DNA from: Nostocoides sp. F2B08
Lineage (GTDB): Bacteria > Actinomycetota > Actinomycetes > Actinomycetales > Dermatophilaceae
Direction: 5' to 3'
Length of the DNA stretch: 64,000 nucleotides
NCBI RefSeq assembly: GCF_009184895.1
Contig: NZ_WESE01000001.1
Location: 186,001-250,000 of the forward strand
Positions 39,747 to 47,899 of the stretch are shown piece after piece. Within the stretch, counting starts at the first letter, position 1. Every line of letters starts with the position of its first letter. The notes under the pieces are model-generated. The model made no database searches. It saw nothing but the letters and a program-made list of their open reading frames with translations, and was not told the DNA's origin. The position numbers and the translations under genes are program-made.

Positions 39747-40730
39747 TCACGCCCCCTCAGCGCGCCGGAGGATCTCCTCGGCGCCGATGAGCTCGCCCGG
39801 GGCATCGGCCGGGACGACGAGCACGACGTTCTCGAGATACTCGGCCGAGAAGCCGTCGGTCACGACGTCCTCGCCGGAGAGGTCCTGGAGGCGGTCGTCC
39901 TCGACCTGCAGCTCCTTGGCCTCGTCGGTGAGCGTGATGGAGTCGGTGCGCATCATCTGGCCGAACACGACGAGCCCGCCGTCGGCCGTCCGGAAGCTCA
40001 CCGTCGCGTTGTCGATGACCCCGTGGGTCTGGGACAGGTCGCCGAGATCGCCCAGCTGGTCGTCCTGCTCCTTGGCGTTCTGCAGCAGGCTGGTCGCGAA
40101 GATGTCGTCGTGGGACACGGTGGTCACCTCCGCGGGCTCGGGGTAGGCCAGGCCGGCGGCGTAGTCCTCCATGATCGCCGAGGCGTCCGTGGGCTCCTCG
40201 TCCGTGGCGGACTCGAAGGTCGCACCGTCGGTGATCTCGCCGAGTGACGGGATCGAGGTGCCGGCGAGCATCGGAGCCGTGGCGAAGTGGACGTACTGCT
40301 CCGTGGGGCCGGTCGAGACGAGGACATGGAGTGACTGGACCTGGGTGGTCTCGTCCAGCGTCGCGGCCAGGATGGCGCGTGGCCAGTCCTGCGCCTCGGA
40401 CATCGCCAGGATCGTGGGCGTCGCGGGCACGACGACCGGTGCGGCCGTGCTCTCGGTTGCTCCGGGCTCGGCTGCCTTCGCCCGGGCCAACCGGAGCGCG
40501 GGTCCGGCCTGGATCGCGTCGCGCTGTTCCGACGTCGTAGCTTCCGCGGACTGCGTGAGCACCCGGGCGGCGATGCGCTCGGCGGCTTCGACCCGCAGCG
40601 GTGCGCCGACCTCGGCGTTCTCGGTCGGCGCCGGCTGCAGGTGCACGATGCGCTCCTCGATGCCGCAGCCGGTCAGCGCGAGCACGCCAGAGGTCGCGAG
40701 GACGAGGGCGATGCGTCGGGCGCGGGTCAT
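39747..40730 (-). CDS. Putative lipoprotein, unknown function
   Basis: 327-residue exported lipoprotein: signal MTRARRIALVLATSG followed by the lipobox ALTGC. The body is rich in Ala, Thr, Glu and Asp with no recognised domain; an N-terminal helical part (VGAPLRVEAAERIAARVLTQ) and a beta-rich C-terminal half. ATG 40730 has AGGAGG upstream and overlaps the stop of the membrane-protein gene as ATGA. These two genes therefore form a translationally coupled surface pair. Confidence 0.8.
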   Translation of the reverse strand: MTRARRIALVLATSGVLALTGCGIEERIVHLQPAPTENAEVGAPLRVEAAERIAARVLTQSAEATTSEQRDAIQAGPALRLARAKAAEPGATESTAAPVVVPATPTILAMSEAQDWPRAILAATLDETTQVQSLHVLVSTGPTEQYVHFATAPMLAGTSIPSLGEITDGATFESATDEEPTDASAIMEDYAAGLAYPEPAEVTTVSHDDIFATSLLQNAKEQDDQLGDLGDLSQTHGVIDNATVSFRTADGGLVVFGQMMRTDSITLTDEAKELQVEDDRLQDLSGEDVVTDGFSAEYLENVVLVVPADAPGELIGAEEILRRAEGA

Positions 40731-41347
40731 CGGGCCACCTCCTCGGACGAGCGACGGGCTCTGAAGACGACGAGCGCGAGTCCGATGAGGACGGCGAGCA
40801 GGCCCCCGAAGACCAGCGCGAGCGCCTGGTAGAACCAGGCCGGGTTGGTCCAGGTCATGGTCAGGTCGGTGAGGGAGCTGCCCTCGGGGGTGGTGATGAT
40901 CATGGTCTCGGGGGCGCTCTCGAGGTCGGCCTCGACCTGTGCCGAGCCGTCGGTCGTGCTCTGGCTGCGCCACAGGTCCGCGGTCGCGGGCACAACGGGG
41001 TCCTCGGTGCCGTCGGTCGTGGTCGTCAGAGCCCAGTCCCGGACCTCGACGCCGGTCACCCGGCTGTGCCGGGTGTCACCGAGAAGAGCATCCGCGTCGG
41101 ACGGGCTCGCGATGGAGACGGTGACGGGAACCGCGGAGTCCGCCGACGCGGTGATCGTCAGCGGGATGTCGGTGCGGGCGTTCGTGTCGGGGCCGATGAC
41201 GACCGGCATCTCGGGGCTGGGTGTCGTGCTGAAGCTGGCCGCGCCCTCGGTCCCCAGGGCGCGGGCGAACCAGCCGCCGACGACGAGGGCCGAGAGTCCG
41301 GCGAGGATGAGGACGACGCCGAGCAGGCGTCGCAGGATGGTGGTCAC
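40727..41347 (-). CDS. Membrane protein with large extracytoplasmic domain
   Basis: 206-residue protein with one N-terminal helix (RLLGVVLILAGLSALVVGGWFA), an extracytoplasmic beta-rich domain of about 120 residues with many Thr and Ser, and one C-terminal helix (YQALALVFGGLLAVLIGLALVVF) ending in basic residues. GTG 41347 has AAGGA upstream. It is coupled to the lipoprotein gene. No family recognised. A 163-bp spacer separates it from meaB. Confidence 0.75.
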   Translation of the reverse strand: MTTILRRLLGVVLILAGLSALVVGGWFARALGTEGAASFSTTPSPEMPVVIGPDTNARTDIPLTITASADSAVPVTVSIASPSDADALLGDTRHSRVTGVEVRDWALTTTTDGTEDPVVPATADLWRSQSTTDGSAQVEADLESAPETMIITTPEGSSLTDLTMTWTNPAWFYQALALVFGGLLAVLIGLALVVFRARRSSEEVAR

Positions 41348-41510
41348 GGTGGAGGTCCTTCGTGGCTGGGGTGGCGCAGGTCGCGTCGAACGCGATGATC
41401 CCGATCGATCTCGATCAGGCCGGTCGGTCGACCATGACGTGGAGACCGGAGCGCGTGTATCACCCTCCACGATGGCAAACAACCACCCTAGGTCACAAAT
41501 CGGCAACGTT

Positions 41511-42512
41511 TCAGGGAACGTTCAGCCTCATCGCAGGGTTCCCGTCGGCCGCGTCCCGATGTGCCTCGGCGAGCGCCGCCACCAGGCCGTCTGCCGCGGT
41601 GTAGGGATCACCCTCCCCGGCCACGAGCGCCTCGGCGAGATCGCGCAGTCGATGACCGGCTCGGAGGTCCCCCATTCGGCTGCGCAGTGACGCAACGGCG
41701 ATCGCCTCGATCTCATCGGCCGCTCGACGAACTCGGCGGCGGTGCAGGGTCCCGGTCTTCTCCATCCACGCGAGGTGGCGGTCGATCGCCTCCAGCACGT
41801 CGTCGACGCCGACCCCAGTCGGGGCGACGGCCTTGATGACCGGGGGACGCCAGAGCCCCGGCTCGGTACGGTCCCCGAGGCTGATCATGTGGCGCAGGTC
41901 GCGGACGGTGGCGTCGGCACCGTCGCGATCCGCCTTGTTGACGACGAAGATGTCGCCGATCTCCAGGATCCCCGCCTTGGCCGCCTGGATGCCGTCGCCC
42001 ATCCCGGGCGCGAGGAGCACGATGGAGGTGTCGGCGAGACCGGCGATCTCGACTTCGCTCTGCCCGACGCCGACGGTCTCCACGAGGATGACGTCGCACC
42101 CCGCGGCGTCGAGGACCCGGAGGGCCTGCGGCGTCGCCCAGGAGACACCGCCGAGATGTCCGCGACTTGCCATGGACCGGATGTAGACCCCCGGGTCGAG
42201 AGCATGGTCGGACATCCGGATCCTGTCCCCGAGGAGCGCGCCCCCGGAGAACGGGGAGCTGGGGTCGACCGCCAGGACGCCGACCCGCTGTCCTCGCTTG
42301 CGCAGAGCACCGACCAGTGCGTTCGTCGTGGTGGACTTGCCGACACCGGGTGACCCGGTGATGCCCAGAACGTGGGCGTGACCGGCGTGGGGCGCCAGGG
42401 CAGCCATGACCTCGCGCAGCGCCGGGTGCGCATCCTCGACCAGCGAGATCAGGCGGGCGACGGCACGCGGGCGTCCGGCCCTGGCCTGCTCGACCAGGAC
42501 GCCGACGTCCAC
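41511..42512 (-). CDS. meaB: MeaB-type GTPase, mutase chaperone
   Basis: 333-residue G3E GTPase of the MeaB/ArgK family that protects and reloads B12-dependent acyl-CoA mutases. Walker A GSPGVGKST, Walker B/switch ILVETVGVGQSE and the base-specificity motif NKAD are visible. GTG 42512, 30 bp after the acetyl-CoA acetyltransferase. Partner is likely MeaA at 51.5-53.6 kb, which has no chaperone gene beside it; a methylmalonyl-CoA mutase outside the window is an additional client. Confidence 0.94.
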   Translation of the reverse strand: MDVGVLVEQARAGRPRAVARLISLVEDAHPALREVMAALAPHAGHAHVLGITGSPGVGKSTTTNALVGALRKRGQRVGVLAVDPSSPFSGGALLGDRIRMSDHALDPGVYIRSMASRGHLGGVSWATPQALRVLDAAGCDVILVETVGVGQSEVEIAGLADTSIVLLAPGMGDGIQAAKAGILEIGDIFVVNKADRDGADATVRDLRHMISLGDRTEPGLWRPPVIKAVAPTGVGVDDVLEAIDRHLAWMEKTGTLHRRRVRRAADEIEAIAVASLRSRMGDLRAGHRLRDLAEALVAGEGDPYTAADGLVAALAEAHRDAADGNPAMRLNVP

Positions 42513-42542
42513 CGTGCGGTGGGCGGTGACGGTGCTCAGTCC

Positions 42543-43742
42543 TCAGCCCTGCGCCGGAACCCGAACGATGAGCGCGTCGCCCTGACCTCCGCCACCGCAC
42601 AGAGCCGCAGCACCCACGCCGCCGCCGCGTCGTCGCAGCTCGAGTGCGAGGTGGAGGGTGATCCTGGCCCCCGACATGCCGATCGGGTGCCCCATCGCGA
42701 TGGCTCCGCCGTTGACGTTGACTTTGTCGGGATCCAGCCCGAGCTCCTGCGTCGATGCGAGCCCGACGGCTGCGAAGGCCTCGTTGATCTCGACGAGGTC
42801 CAGATCGTTCGGAGTGATACCTTCCTTCGCGCACGCGGCCTCGATGGCGCGGGCCGGCTGGCTCTGCAGCGTCGAGTCGGGGCCGGCCACGACACCGTGC
42901 GCGCCGATCTCGGCGAGCCATGAGAGGCCGAGCTCCTCGGCCCTGGACCGCTTCATCACGACGACCGCGCACGCCCCATCGGAGATCTGGGAGGCCGAGC
43001 CGGCTGTGATGGTGCCGTCCTTGCGGAACGCCGGACGGAGGGCGCCCAAGGACTCGGCCGTGGTGTCGGCGCGGATGCCTTCGTCGGAGCGGAACTCCAC
43101 GGGGTCGCCCTTGCGCTGAGGAATGAGGACCGGGACCACCTCGTCATCGAGATAGCCGTCCTTCCATGCGGCAGCGGCGAGCTGGTGGCTCCGCGCCGCG
43201 AACTCGTCCTGCTCGGTTCGGGTGAACTCGAGAGGCGAGGTGTTGGCCTGTTCGGTGAGCAGACCCATCGCCTGGTCCGTGAAGGCGTCCCAGAGTCCGT
43301 CGAGGGCCATGTGGTCACGCATCGTGACATCGCCGTACTTGAAGCCGTCACGGGATTTCTCGAGGAGGTGCGGCGCATTCGTCATGGACTCCTGTCCACC
43401 CGCGACGACGACGTCGAACTCACCGGCCCGGATCAGCTGGTCGGCCAGCGCGATCGCGTCGATTCCGGAGAGGCACACCTTGTTGATGGTCAACGCCGGA
43501 ACCGTCATGGGGATGCCGGCCTTGGTGGCCGCCTGACGGGCCGGGATCTGGCCTTCCCCGGCGGTGAGGACCTGCCCCATGATCACGTAGTCGACCTGGT
43601 CAGCGGCCACCCCGGCCTTCTCGAGTGCGCCTCTGATGGCGAAGCCGCCGAGGTCGGAACCGCTGAAGGACTTCAGGGAGCCGCTCATCCGTCCCATAGG
43701 GGTGCGGGCGCCGGCGACGATGACGGTGGGATCGGCGGACAT
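42543..43742 (-). CDS. Acetyl-CoA C-acetyltransferase
   Basis: 399-residue thiolase making acetoacetyl-CoA from two acetyl-CoA, first step of the ethylmalonyl-CoA pathway or PHB synthesis. All three catalytic residues are present: Cys90 ([10 protein letters not shown]), His352 ([11 protein letters not shown]) and Cys382 (ALCGGGGQG), in contrast to the thiolase at 15.4 kb. The start at ATG 43742 has AAGG upstream. Corresponds in context to M. tuberculosis fadA4 (Rv1323), also next to the epimerase gene. Divergent from mce across 203 bp. Confidence 0.93.
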   Translation of the reverse strand: MSADPTVIVAGARTPMGRMSGSLKSFSGSDLGGFAIRGALEKAGVAADQVDYVIMGQVLTAGEGQIPARQAATKAGIPMTVPALTINKVCLSGIDAIALADQLIRAGEFDVVVAGGQESMTNAPHLLEKSRDGFKYGDVTMRDHMALDGLWDAFTDQAMGLLTEQANTSPLEFTRTEQDEFAARSHQLAAAAWKDGYLDDEVVPVLIPQRKGDPVEFRSDEGIRADTTAESLGALRPAFRKDGTITAGSASQISDGACAVVVMKRSRAEELGLSWLAEIGAHGVVAGPDSTLQSQPARAIEAACAKEGITPNDLDLVEINEAFAAVGLASTQELGLDPDKVNVNGGAIAMGHPIGMSGARITLHLALELRRRGGGVGAAALCGGGGQGDALIVRVPAQG

Positions 43743-43933
43743 GGTGTGCCTTTCACGTAGACGGGGTGCGCGAACGGCCGTCGTGACACTGCCGCGCTGG
43801 GCTGACCGGACCACATCGACCTCGAGTCATGCCTGACCACGACTCTAGCGAGAGGGTCCGGCACGCCACAGTCCCCCAGCCGTGACCCTGGCTACACCCG
43901 GGCCCCACCTTCCTCCGCGGTCCGCTTGCTCAC

Positions 43934-43939
43934 TACCGT
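43934..43939 (+). promoter_or_regulatory. Predicted -10 box (TACCGT) of leaderless mce
   Basis: TACCGT followed by GGGTGC and the ATG at 43946; no ribosome-binding site. Confidence 0.5.
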
Positions 43940-43945
43940 GGGTGC

Positions 43946-44389
43946 ATGGGCACCGATTCCTCCCCCGACCTGTTCACGGCGATCGACCACGTGGGCGTCG
44001 CGGTATCCGACCTCGACGCCGCCGTCGACTTCTACTCGACGACCTACGGGATGCGCCTCCTCCATGAGGAGGTCAACGAGGAGCAGGGGGTGCGCGAGGC
44101 GATGATGGCGGTCGGCGACAGCGGATCGTGCATCCAGCTGCTCGCACCCCTGTCCCCCGAATCCACCATCGCGAAGTTCCTGGACCGGTCCGGCCCCGGC
44201 ATCCAACAGCTCGCCTACCGGGTCCGAGACATCGAAGCGGTCAGTGCCACCCTTCGCGAGCGCGGGATGCGTCTGCTCTACGACTCGCCCAAGCGCGGCA
44301 CGAGCGACAGCAGGGTCAACTTCATCCACCCCAAGGACGCCGGCGGCATTCTGGTCGAGCTCGTCGAACCCTCGGAGAGCAGCCACTGA
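43946..44389 (+). CDS. mce: Methylmalonyl-CoA (ethylmalonyl-CoA) epimerase
   Basis: 147-residue vicinal-oxygen-chelate protein inverting the C2 stereocentre of (2S)/(2R)-methylmalonyl-CoA, in the ethylmalonyl-CoA pathway also of ethylmalonyl-CoA. Metal ligands expected from the family: His in AIDHVGVAVSD, Gln in SCIQLLAPL and Glu in ILVELVEP; the fourth position reads GIQQLAYRV, with Gln where many epimerases have His. TACCGT 6 nt before the ATG marks a leaderless start. In M. tuberculosis the homologue Rv1322A also neighbours fadA4. Confidence 0.92.
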   Translation: MGTDSSPDLFTAIDHVGVAVSDLDAAVDFYSTTYGMRLLHEEVNEEQGVREAMMAVGDSGSCIQLLAPLSPESTIAKFLDRSGPGIQQLAYRVRDIEAVSATLRERGMRLLYDSPKRGTSDSRVNFIHPKDAGGILVELVEPSESSH

Positions 44390-44517
44390 GCGCAGGCTGC
44401 GGGCGGTCTGCGCTTCCGGCGGGACGCTGCGCCGACGGTGTCGAGGTCGCTCACGCCCTGACTTTCGGACATCCGACCGGGCGGGTCACGCACAGAGCGA
44501 TCCGACGGGCAGGGAGG

Positions 44518-44802
44518 TCAGAGGCGGCGGCGGCGGTTACGCATGACGACGACGAGGGCCGCCACCGCGAACGGCAACCACAGGATCCCGGCCAGCACGC
44601 TGATGGCCGACAGGGCGTTGTAGGCCCACACATCGGTCGCGGCCACCGCCTTGGCGTGCTCGTTCGCCCACCACGCCAGACCCAGGAGGGCACCACCCAG
44701 CGTGAGCTGCAGGAGCGGCGGACCGAACGAGGTCGGCTGCTTCGGTGGGTGGCCCGGCAGATAGGGACTCACCCGCTCAGGATGACATGCCGAGGGTCCC
44801 AT
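44518..44802 (-). CDS. Small two-helix membrane protein
   Basis: 94-residue hypothetical protein with two hydrophobic helices (LLQLTLGGALLGLAWWA and ISVLAGILWLPFAVAALVVV) and a basic C-terminus (MRNRRRRL). ATG 44802 has AAGGA 8 nt upstream; GTG 44772 is a shorter alternative. Divergent from ccr across 105 bp containing a palindrome, so both may share regulation. No family recognised. Confidence 0.65.
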   Translation of the reverse strand: MGPSACHPERVSPYLPGHPPKQPTSFGPPLLQLTLGGALLGLAWWANEHAKAVAATDVWAYNALSAISVLAGILWLPFAVAALVVVMRNRRRRL

Positions 44803-44850
44803 GGCGAGAGTCCTTTCCGCATGCTGCGAGACCGCCGGCCCGCCTCGGCG

Positions 44851-44864
44851 TGAGACGTGTCTCA
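44851..44864. promoter_or_regulatory. Inverted repeat TGAGAC-N2-GTCTCA upstream of ccr
   Basis: Perfect 6-bp arms separated by GT in the divergent spacer, 30 bp upstream of the predicted ccr -10 (TAGGTT, 44894-44899), i.e. over the expected -35 flank. Candidate operator for a TetR- or GntR-type regulator of ccr. Confidence 0.45.
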
Positions 44865-44893
44865 GAGCGGACCGGAGGTCGCCCGGGGATAGG

Positions 44894-44899
44894 TAGGTT
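44894..44899 (+). promoter_or_regulatory. Predicted -10 box (TAGGTT) of leaderless ccr
   Basis: TAGGTT followed by 8 nt (CACTGCCC) and the ATG at 44908. Confidence 0.5.
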
Positions 44900-44907
44900 C
44901 ACTGCCC

Positions 44908-46248
44908 ATGGAGCAGATTCGCGAAGCCATTCTCAGCGGAGACCGAGCCCCGGAGACGTACTCCTCGATTCCATTGCCGGCGTCGTACCGAGGTGCCACG
45001 GTGCACAAGGACGAGGTCGGGATGTTCGAGGGCATGGAGAGCCGGGACAAGGACCCGCGCCGGTCCCTTCACATCGACGACGTCCCGATCCCCGAGCTCG
45101 CACCCGGAGAGGCACTCGTCGCAGTCATGGCGAGCGCGATCAACTACAACACCGTGTGGACCAGCATCTTCGAGCCGGTCTCGACCTTCGGTTTCCTCGA
45201 GCGGTACGGCCGGACCAACGAGTACGCCAAGCGCCACGACCTGCCGTACCACGTGGTCGGCTCCGACCTCGCCGGCGTCGTGCTGCGCACCGGTCCGGGC
45301 GTCCACCTGTGGAAGCCCGGTCAGGAGGTGGTGGCTCACTGCCTGTCCGTCGAGCTCGAGAACCACGACGGTCACAACGACACGATGATGGACCCCGAGC
45401 AGCGCATCTGGGGTTTCGAGACGAACTTCGGCGGTCTTGCGGAGCTGGCGATCGTCAAGGCCAACCAGCTGATGCCGAAGCCCGCCCATCTGTCGTGGGA
45501 GGAGGCTGCCTCGCCGGGCTTGGTGAACAGCACCGCATACCGCCAGCTCATCTCGAAGAACGGGGCGGGGATGAAGCTCGGTGACCGGGTACTCATCTGG
45601 GGGGCGTCGGGCGGGCTCGGTTCCTACGCGACGCAGATGGCGCTCGCCGGCGGCGCCACTCCCATCTGCGTCGTGTCCTCGGCGGAGAAGGCCGACATCT
45701 GTCGGAGCATGGGCGCCGAGCTCATCATCGACCGACGCGAGGAGGGCTACCGCTTCTGGAACGACGAGGGCACGGCGCAGAACCCGAAGGAGTGGCAGCG
45801 CCTCGGCAAACGTATCCGCGAGCTCACCGGCGGGCACGATGTCGACGTCGTCTTCGAGCACCCGGGCCGGGAGACGTTCGGGGCAAGTGTCTACGTGACC
45901 CGCAAGGGCGGCATCATCACCACGTGCGCCTCGACCAGTGGCTACATGCACGAGTACGACAACCGATACCTGTGGATGAACCTCAAGAGGATCATCTCGA
46001 GCCACTTTGCGAACTACCGGGAGGCGTGGGAGGCCAACGAGCTCATCGACCGAGGCCTCATCCACCCCACGCTCTCACGGACCTACAGCCTGGACGAGGT
46101 CGGCCAGGCCGCGCTCGACGTGCACCACAACCTCCACCAGGGAAAGGTGGGCGTCCTCGCGCTCGCCCCGGCGCCGGGGCTCGGGGTCTCCGACCCCGAG
46201 AAGCGTTCCCGGTTCGAGTCGGCCATCAACCGCTTCCGCGGAGCCTGA
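44908..46248 (+). CDS. ccr: Crotonyl-CoA carboxylase/reductase
   Basis: 446-residue NADPH-dependent enzyme of the MDR superfamily that reductively carboxylates crotonyl-CoA to ethylmalonyl-CoA, the signature reaction of the ethylmalonyl-CoA pathway and a source of unusual polyketide extender units. Typical sequence includes ASAINYNTVWTSIFEPVSTF, HVVGSDLAGVVLRTG, the nucleotide-binding WGASGGLGSYATQMALAGG and the FEHPGRETFGASVYV stretch characteristic of Ccr; the CO2-pocket region around SPGLVNSTAYRQL is intact. It is monocistronic with a strong terminator after it. Partners in this window are the acetyltransferase, hydroxyacyl-CoA dehydrogenase, epimerase and MeaA. Confidence 0.97.
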   Translation: MEQIREAILSGDRAPETYSSIPLPASYRGATVHKDEVGMFEGMESRDKDPRRSLHIDDVPIPELAPGEALVAVMASAINYNTVWTSIFEPVSTFGFLERYGRTNEYAKRHDLPYHVVGSDLAGVVLRTGPGVHLWKPGQEVVAHCLSVELENHDGHNDTMMDPEQRIWGFETNFGGLAELAIVKANQLMPKPAHLSWEEAASPGLVNSTAYRQLISKNGAGMKLGDRVLIWGASGGLGSYATQMALAGGATPICVVSSAEKADICRSMGAELIIDRREEGYRFWNDEGTAQNPKEWQRLGKRIRELTGGHDVDVVFEHPGRETFGASVYVTRKGGIITTCASTSGYMHEYDNRYLWMNLKRIISSHFANYREAWEANELIDRGLIHPTLSRTYSLDEVGQAALDVHHNLHQGKVGVLALAPAPGLGVSDPEKRSRFESAINRFRGA

Positions 46249-46280
46249 ACGTCGTCTCGACGACGCAAGGGCACCATGAG

Positions 46281-46315
46281 GGCCCGCCTGCCGATCGGTG
46301 ATCGGCGGGCGGGCC
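46281..46315 (+). terminator. Strong terminator of ccr
   Basis: GGCCCGCCTGCCGATC (46281-46296) and GATCGGCGGGCGGGCC (46300-46315) form a 16-bp stem with a single T-G wobble and a 3-nt loop, 32 bp after the ccr stop. The next gene's -10 box begins at the very next base. Confidence 0.85.
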
Positions 46316-46321
46316 TATCGT
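46316..46321 (+). promoter_or_regulatory. Predicted -10 box (TATCGT) of leaderless AI-2E gene
   Basis: TATCGT followed by TGGGATC and GTG at 46329, abutting the ccr terminator. Confidence 0.5.
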
Positions 46322-46328
46322 TGGGATC

Positions 46329-47780
46329 GTGAGGTCACCCCGGGGCGCACTGCGTCGGTTCAACGCCTACCGACAACGGCAGCGGCAGATCCTCCACGAG
46401 AGCAACCACCCGCGCCGTCTTCGAACCGCACCGTCCGCCGTGGCCGTGGGTGCCGGCGACGGCGCCGCGGGCCGTCCAGGCACCCGGGACCCGGTCGGGG
46501 AAACGCTGCGCGGGCCCACCGCGGATCCCCGAGCCGCCGAGAAGCCCGGAGGCGCCGGGTCCGCAGCGGGGACCGCGGCCGACAGCACCGCTGCGCGTGG
46601 AGACGCAACAGGTCCGATCAGCGCCGCGACCGTCGAGCCGGCCGCCGAGGTTCGCTCCGACCACACGGCTCATACCGGCCCAGCGAGTCCGGGACCGGAG
46701 CGGGCGGACCCGCGCGTCCCGTACGGCCTCGCGGGGCGCCCCTTCGACCGTCAGTCACCGTTCTACTTCGGCTTCCTGGCCACGATCGGGGCGCTGGTCG
46801 CCTGGACCCTGTTCCAGCTCGTCGGTCGGTTGACGACGATGATGACCATCCTCGCCGTCGCCCTCTTCCTCACCCTGGCCCTCAATCCGATGGTGGAGCG
46901 GCTGCTCACGCGAGGAGTCCGTCGGTCCGTGGCCGTCATCGCCGTGTTCTCGGGCGTCATCGTCACCACTGTGCTCGTCGCCATGCTCGTCGTCCCGCCG
47001 GTCATTTCCGAGGGAACCGCGCTCTTGGGTCAGGTGCCCGAGTACTTCACCCGGGTCCTACAGTCGCCATGGCTCCAACGGCTCGACGCGGACTACCAGG
47101 TCGTCGAACGAGCCCAGGAGGAGTTCACCAAGCGAATTCAGGACGGGAGCCTCGTCGCCCAGATCTTCGGTGGGGTACTCGGCGCTGGTCGGGCCGTCGT
47201 CAACGGCGTGTTCCAGGTCTTGACGATTCTCATCCTCACCCTGTACTTCCTTGCGACGCTGCCACGGATCAAGCACGCCGCATACGCCGCTGTGCCCGCC
47301 TCGCGCCGTCCCCGCATCGTGTCGCTGTCCGAGGAGATCATGCGCCGGACCGGCGCCTACGCGGCTGGCCAGGGCCTCGTCGCGACGATCAACGCGCTGT
47401 GCAGCTACATCATGATGACCATCGTCGGCATTCCCTATGCCGCGGTCCTGGCCGTCGTGGTCGGGCTGTTCGGCCTCATCCCCATGGTCGGTGCCGCGAT
47501 CGGGGCTGTCGTGGTGGGAATCATCGCCTTCTTCTACGAGCCCCGCATGGCTCTCATCGTCGCGGTCTACTACATCGTCTACCAGCAGATCGAGAACTAC
47601 GTCATCGTCCCGCGGATCATGACCTCGACGGTCTCGGTCCCCGGAGCGGTGACGATCGTCGCCGCTCTGGCCGGCGGCACCCTGCTCGGCGTGGTCGGCG
47701 CGCTCTTGGCGATCCCTGTCGCAGCGGGCCTGCTCCTGCTCTATGAGGAGGTGCTGCTCCCGCGTCAACGGCAGCACTGA
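46329..47780 (+). CDS. AI-2E (PerM) family membrane protein
   Basis: 483-residue polytopic membrane protein. The first 140 residues are polar, low-complexity and Ala/Pro/Arg-rich, an actinobacterial-type cytoplasmic extension. The C-terminal part has the family architecture: four N-terminal helices, a cytoplasmic helical region (VVERAQEEFTKRIQDG), then the conserved GLFGLIPMVGAAIGAV and QQIENYVIVPRIM motifs. The family includes putative autoinducer-2 exporters and Na+/H+ antiporters, so substrate is open. GTG 46329 is fixed by the TATCGT box. The stop codon lies in a 16-bp tandem repeat. Confidence 0.9.
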   Translation: MRSPRGALRRFNAYRQRQRQILHESNHPRRLRTAPSAVAVGAGDGAAGRPGTRDPVGETLRGPTADPRAAEKPGGAGSAAGTAADSTAARGDATGPISAATVEPAAEVRSDHTAHTGPASPGPERADPRVPYGLAGRPFDRQSPFYFGFLATIGALVAWTLFQLVGRLTTMMTILAVALFLTLALNPMVERLLTRGVRRSVAVIAVFSGVIVTTVLVAMLVVPPVISEGTALLGQVPEYFTRVLQSPWLQRLDADYQVVERAQEEFTKRIQDGSLVAQIFGGVLGAGRAVVNGVFQVLTILILTLYFLATLPRIKHAAYAAVPASRRPRIVSLSEEIMRRTGAYAAGQGLVATINALCSYIMMTIVGIPYAAVLAVVVGLFGLIPMVGAAIGAVVVGIIAFFYEPRMALIVAVYYIVYQQIENYVIVPRIMTSTVSVPGAVTIVAALAGGTLLGVVGALLAIPVAAGLLLLYEEVLLPRQRQH

Positions 47781-47811
47781 TCAACGGCAGCACTGATCAA
47801 CGGCAGCATGA
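47765..47811. repeat. 16-bp tandem repeat across the AI-2E stop codon
   Basis: TCAACGGCAGCACTGA occurs twice in tandem (47765-47780 and 47781-47796) and a third, slightly shortened copy (TCAACGGCAGCATGA) follows at 47797-47811. The first copy encodes the last residues RQRQH and the stop. The copies are nearly identical, so the duplication is recent. Confidence 0.85.
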
Positions 47812-47899
47812 TCGACGGCCGCACCGGAGCAGGGGCAGGACCGGCACGGTATTGGACCCGGTCCGAGGCAGCGGTCCTGGCGAGGCACGGACGGCCGTC

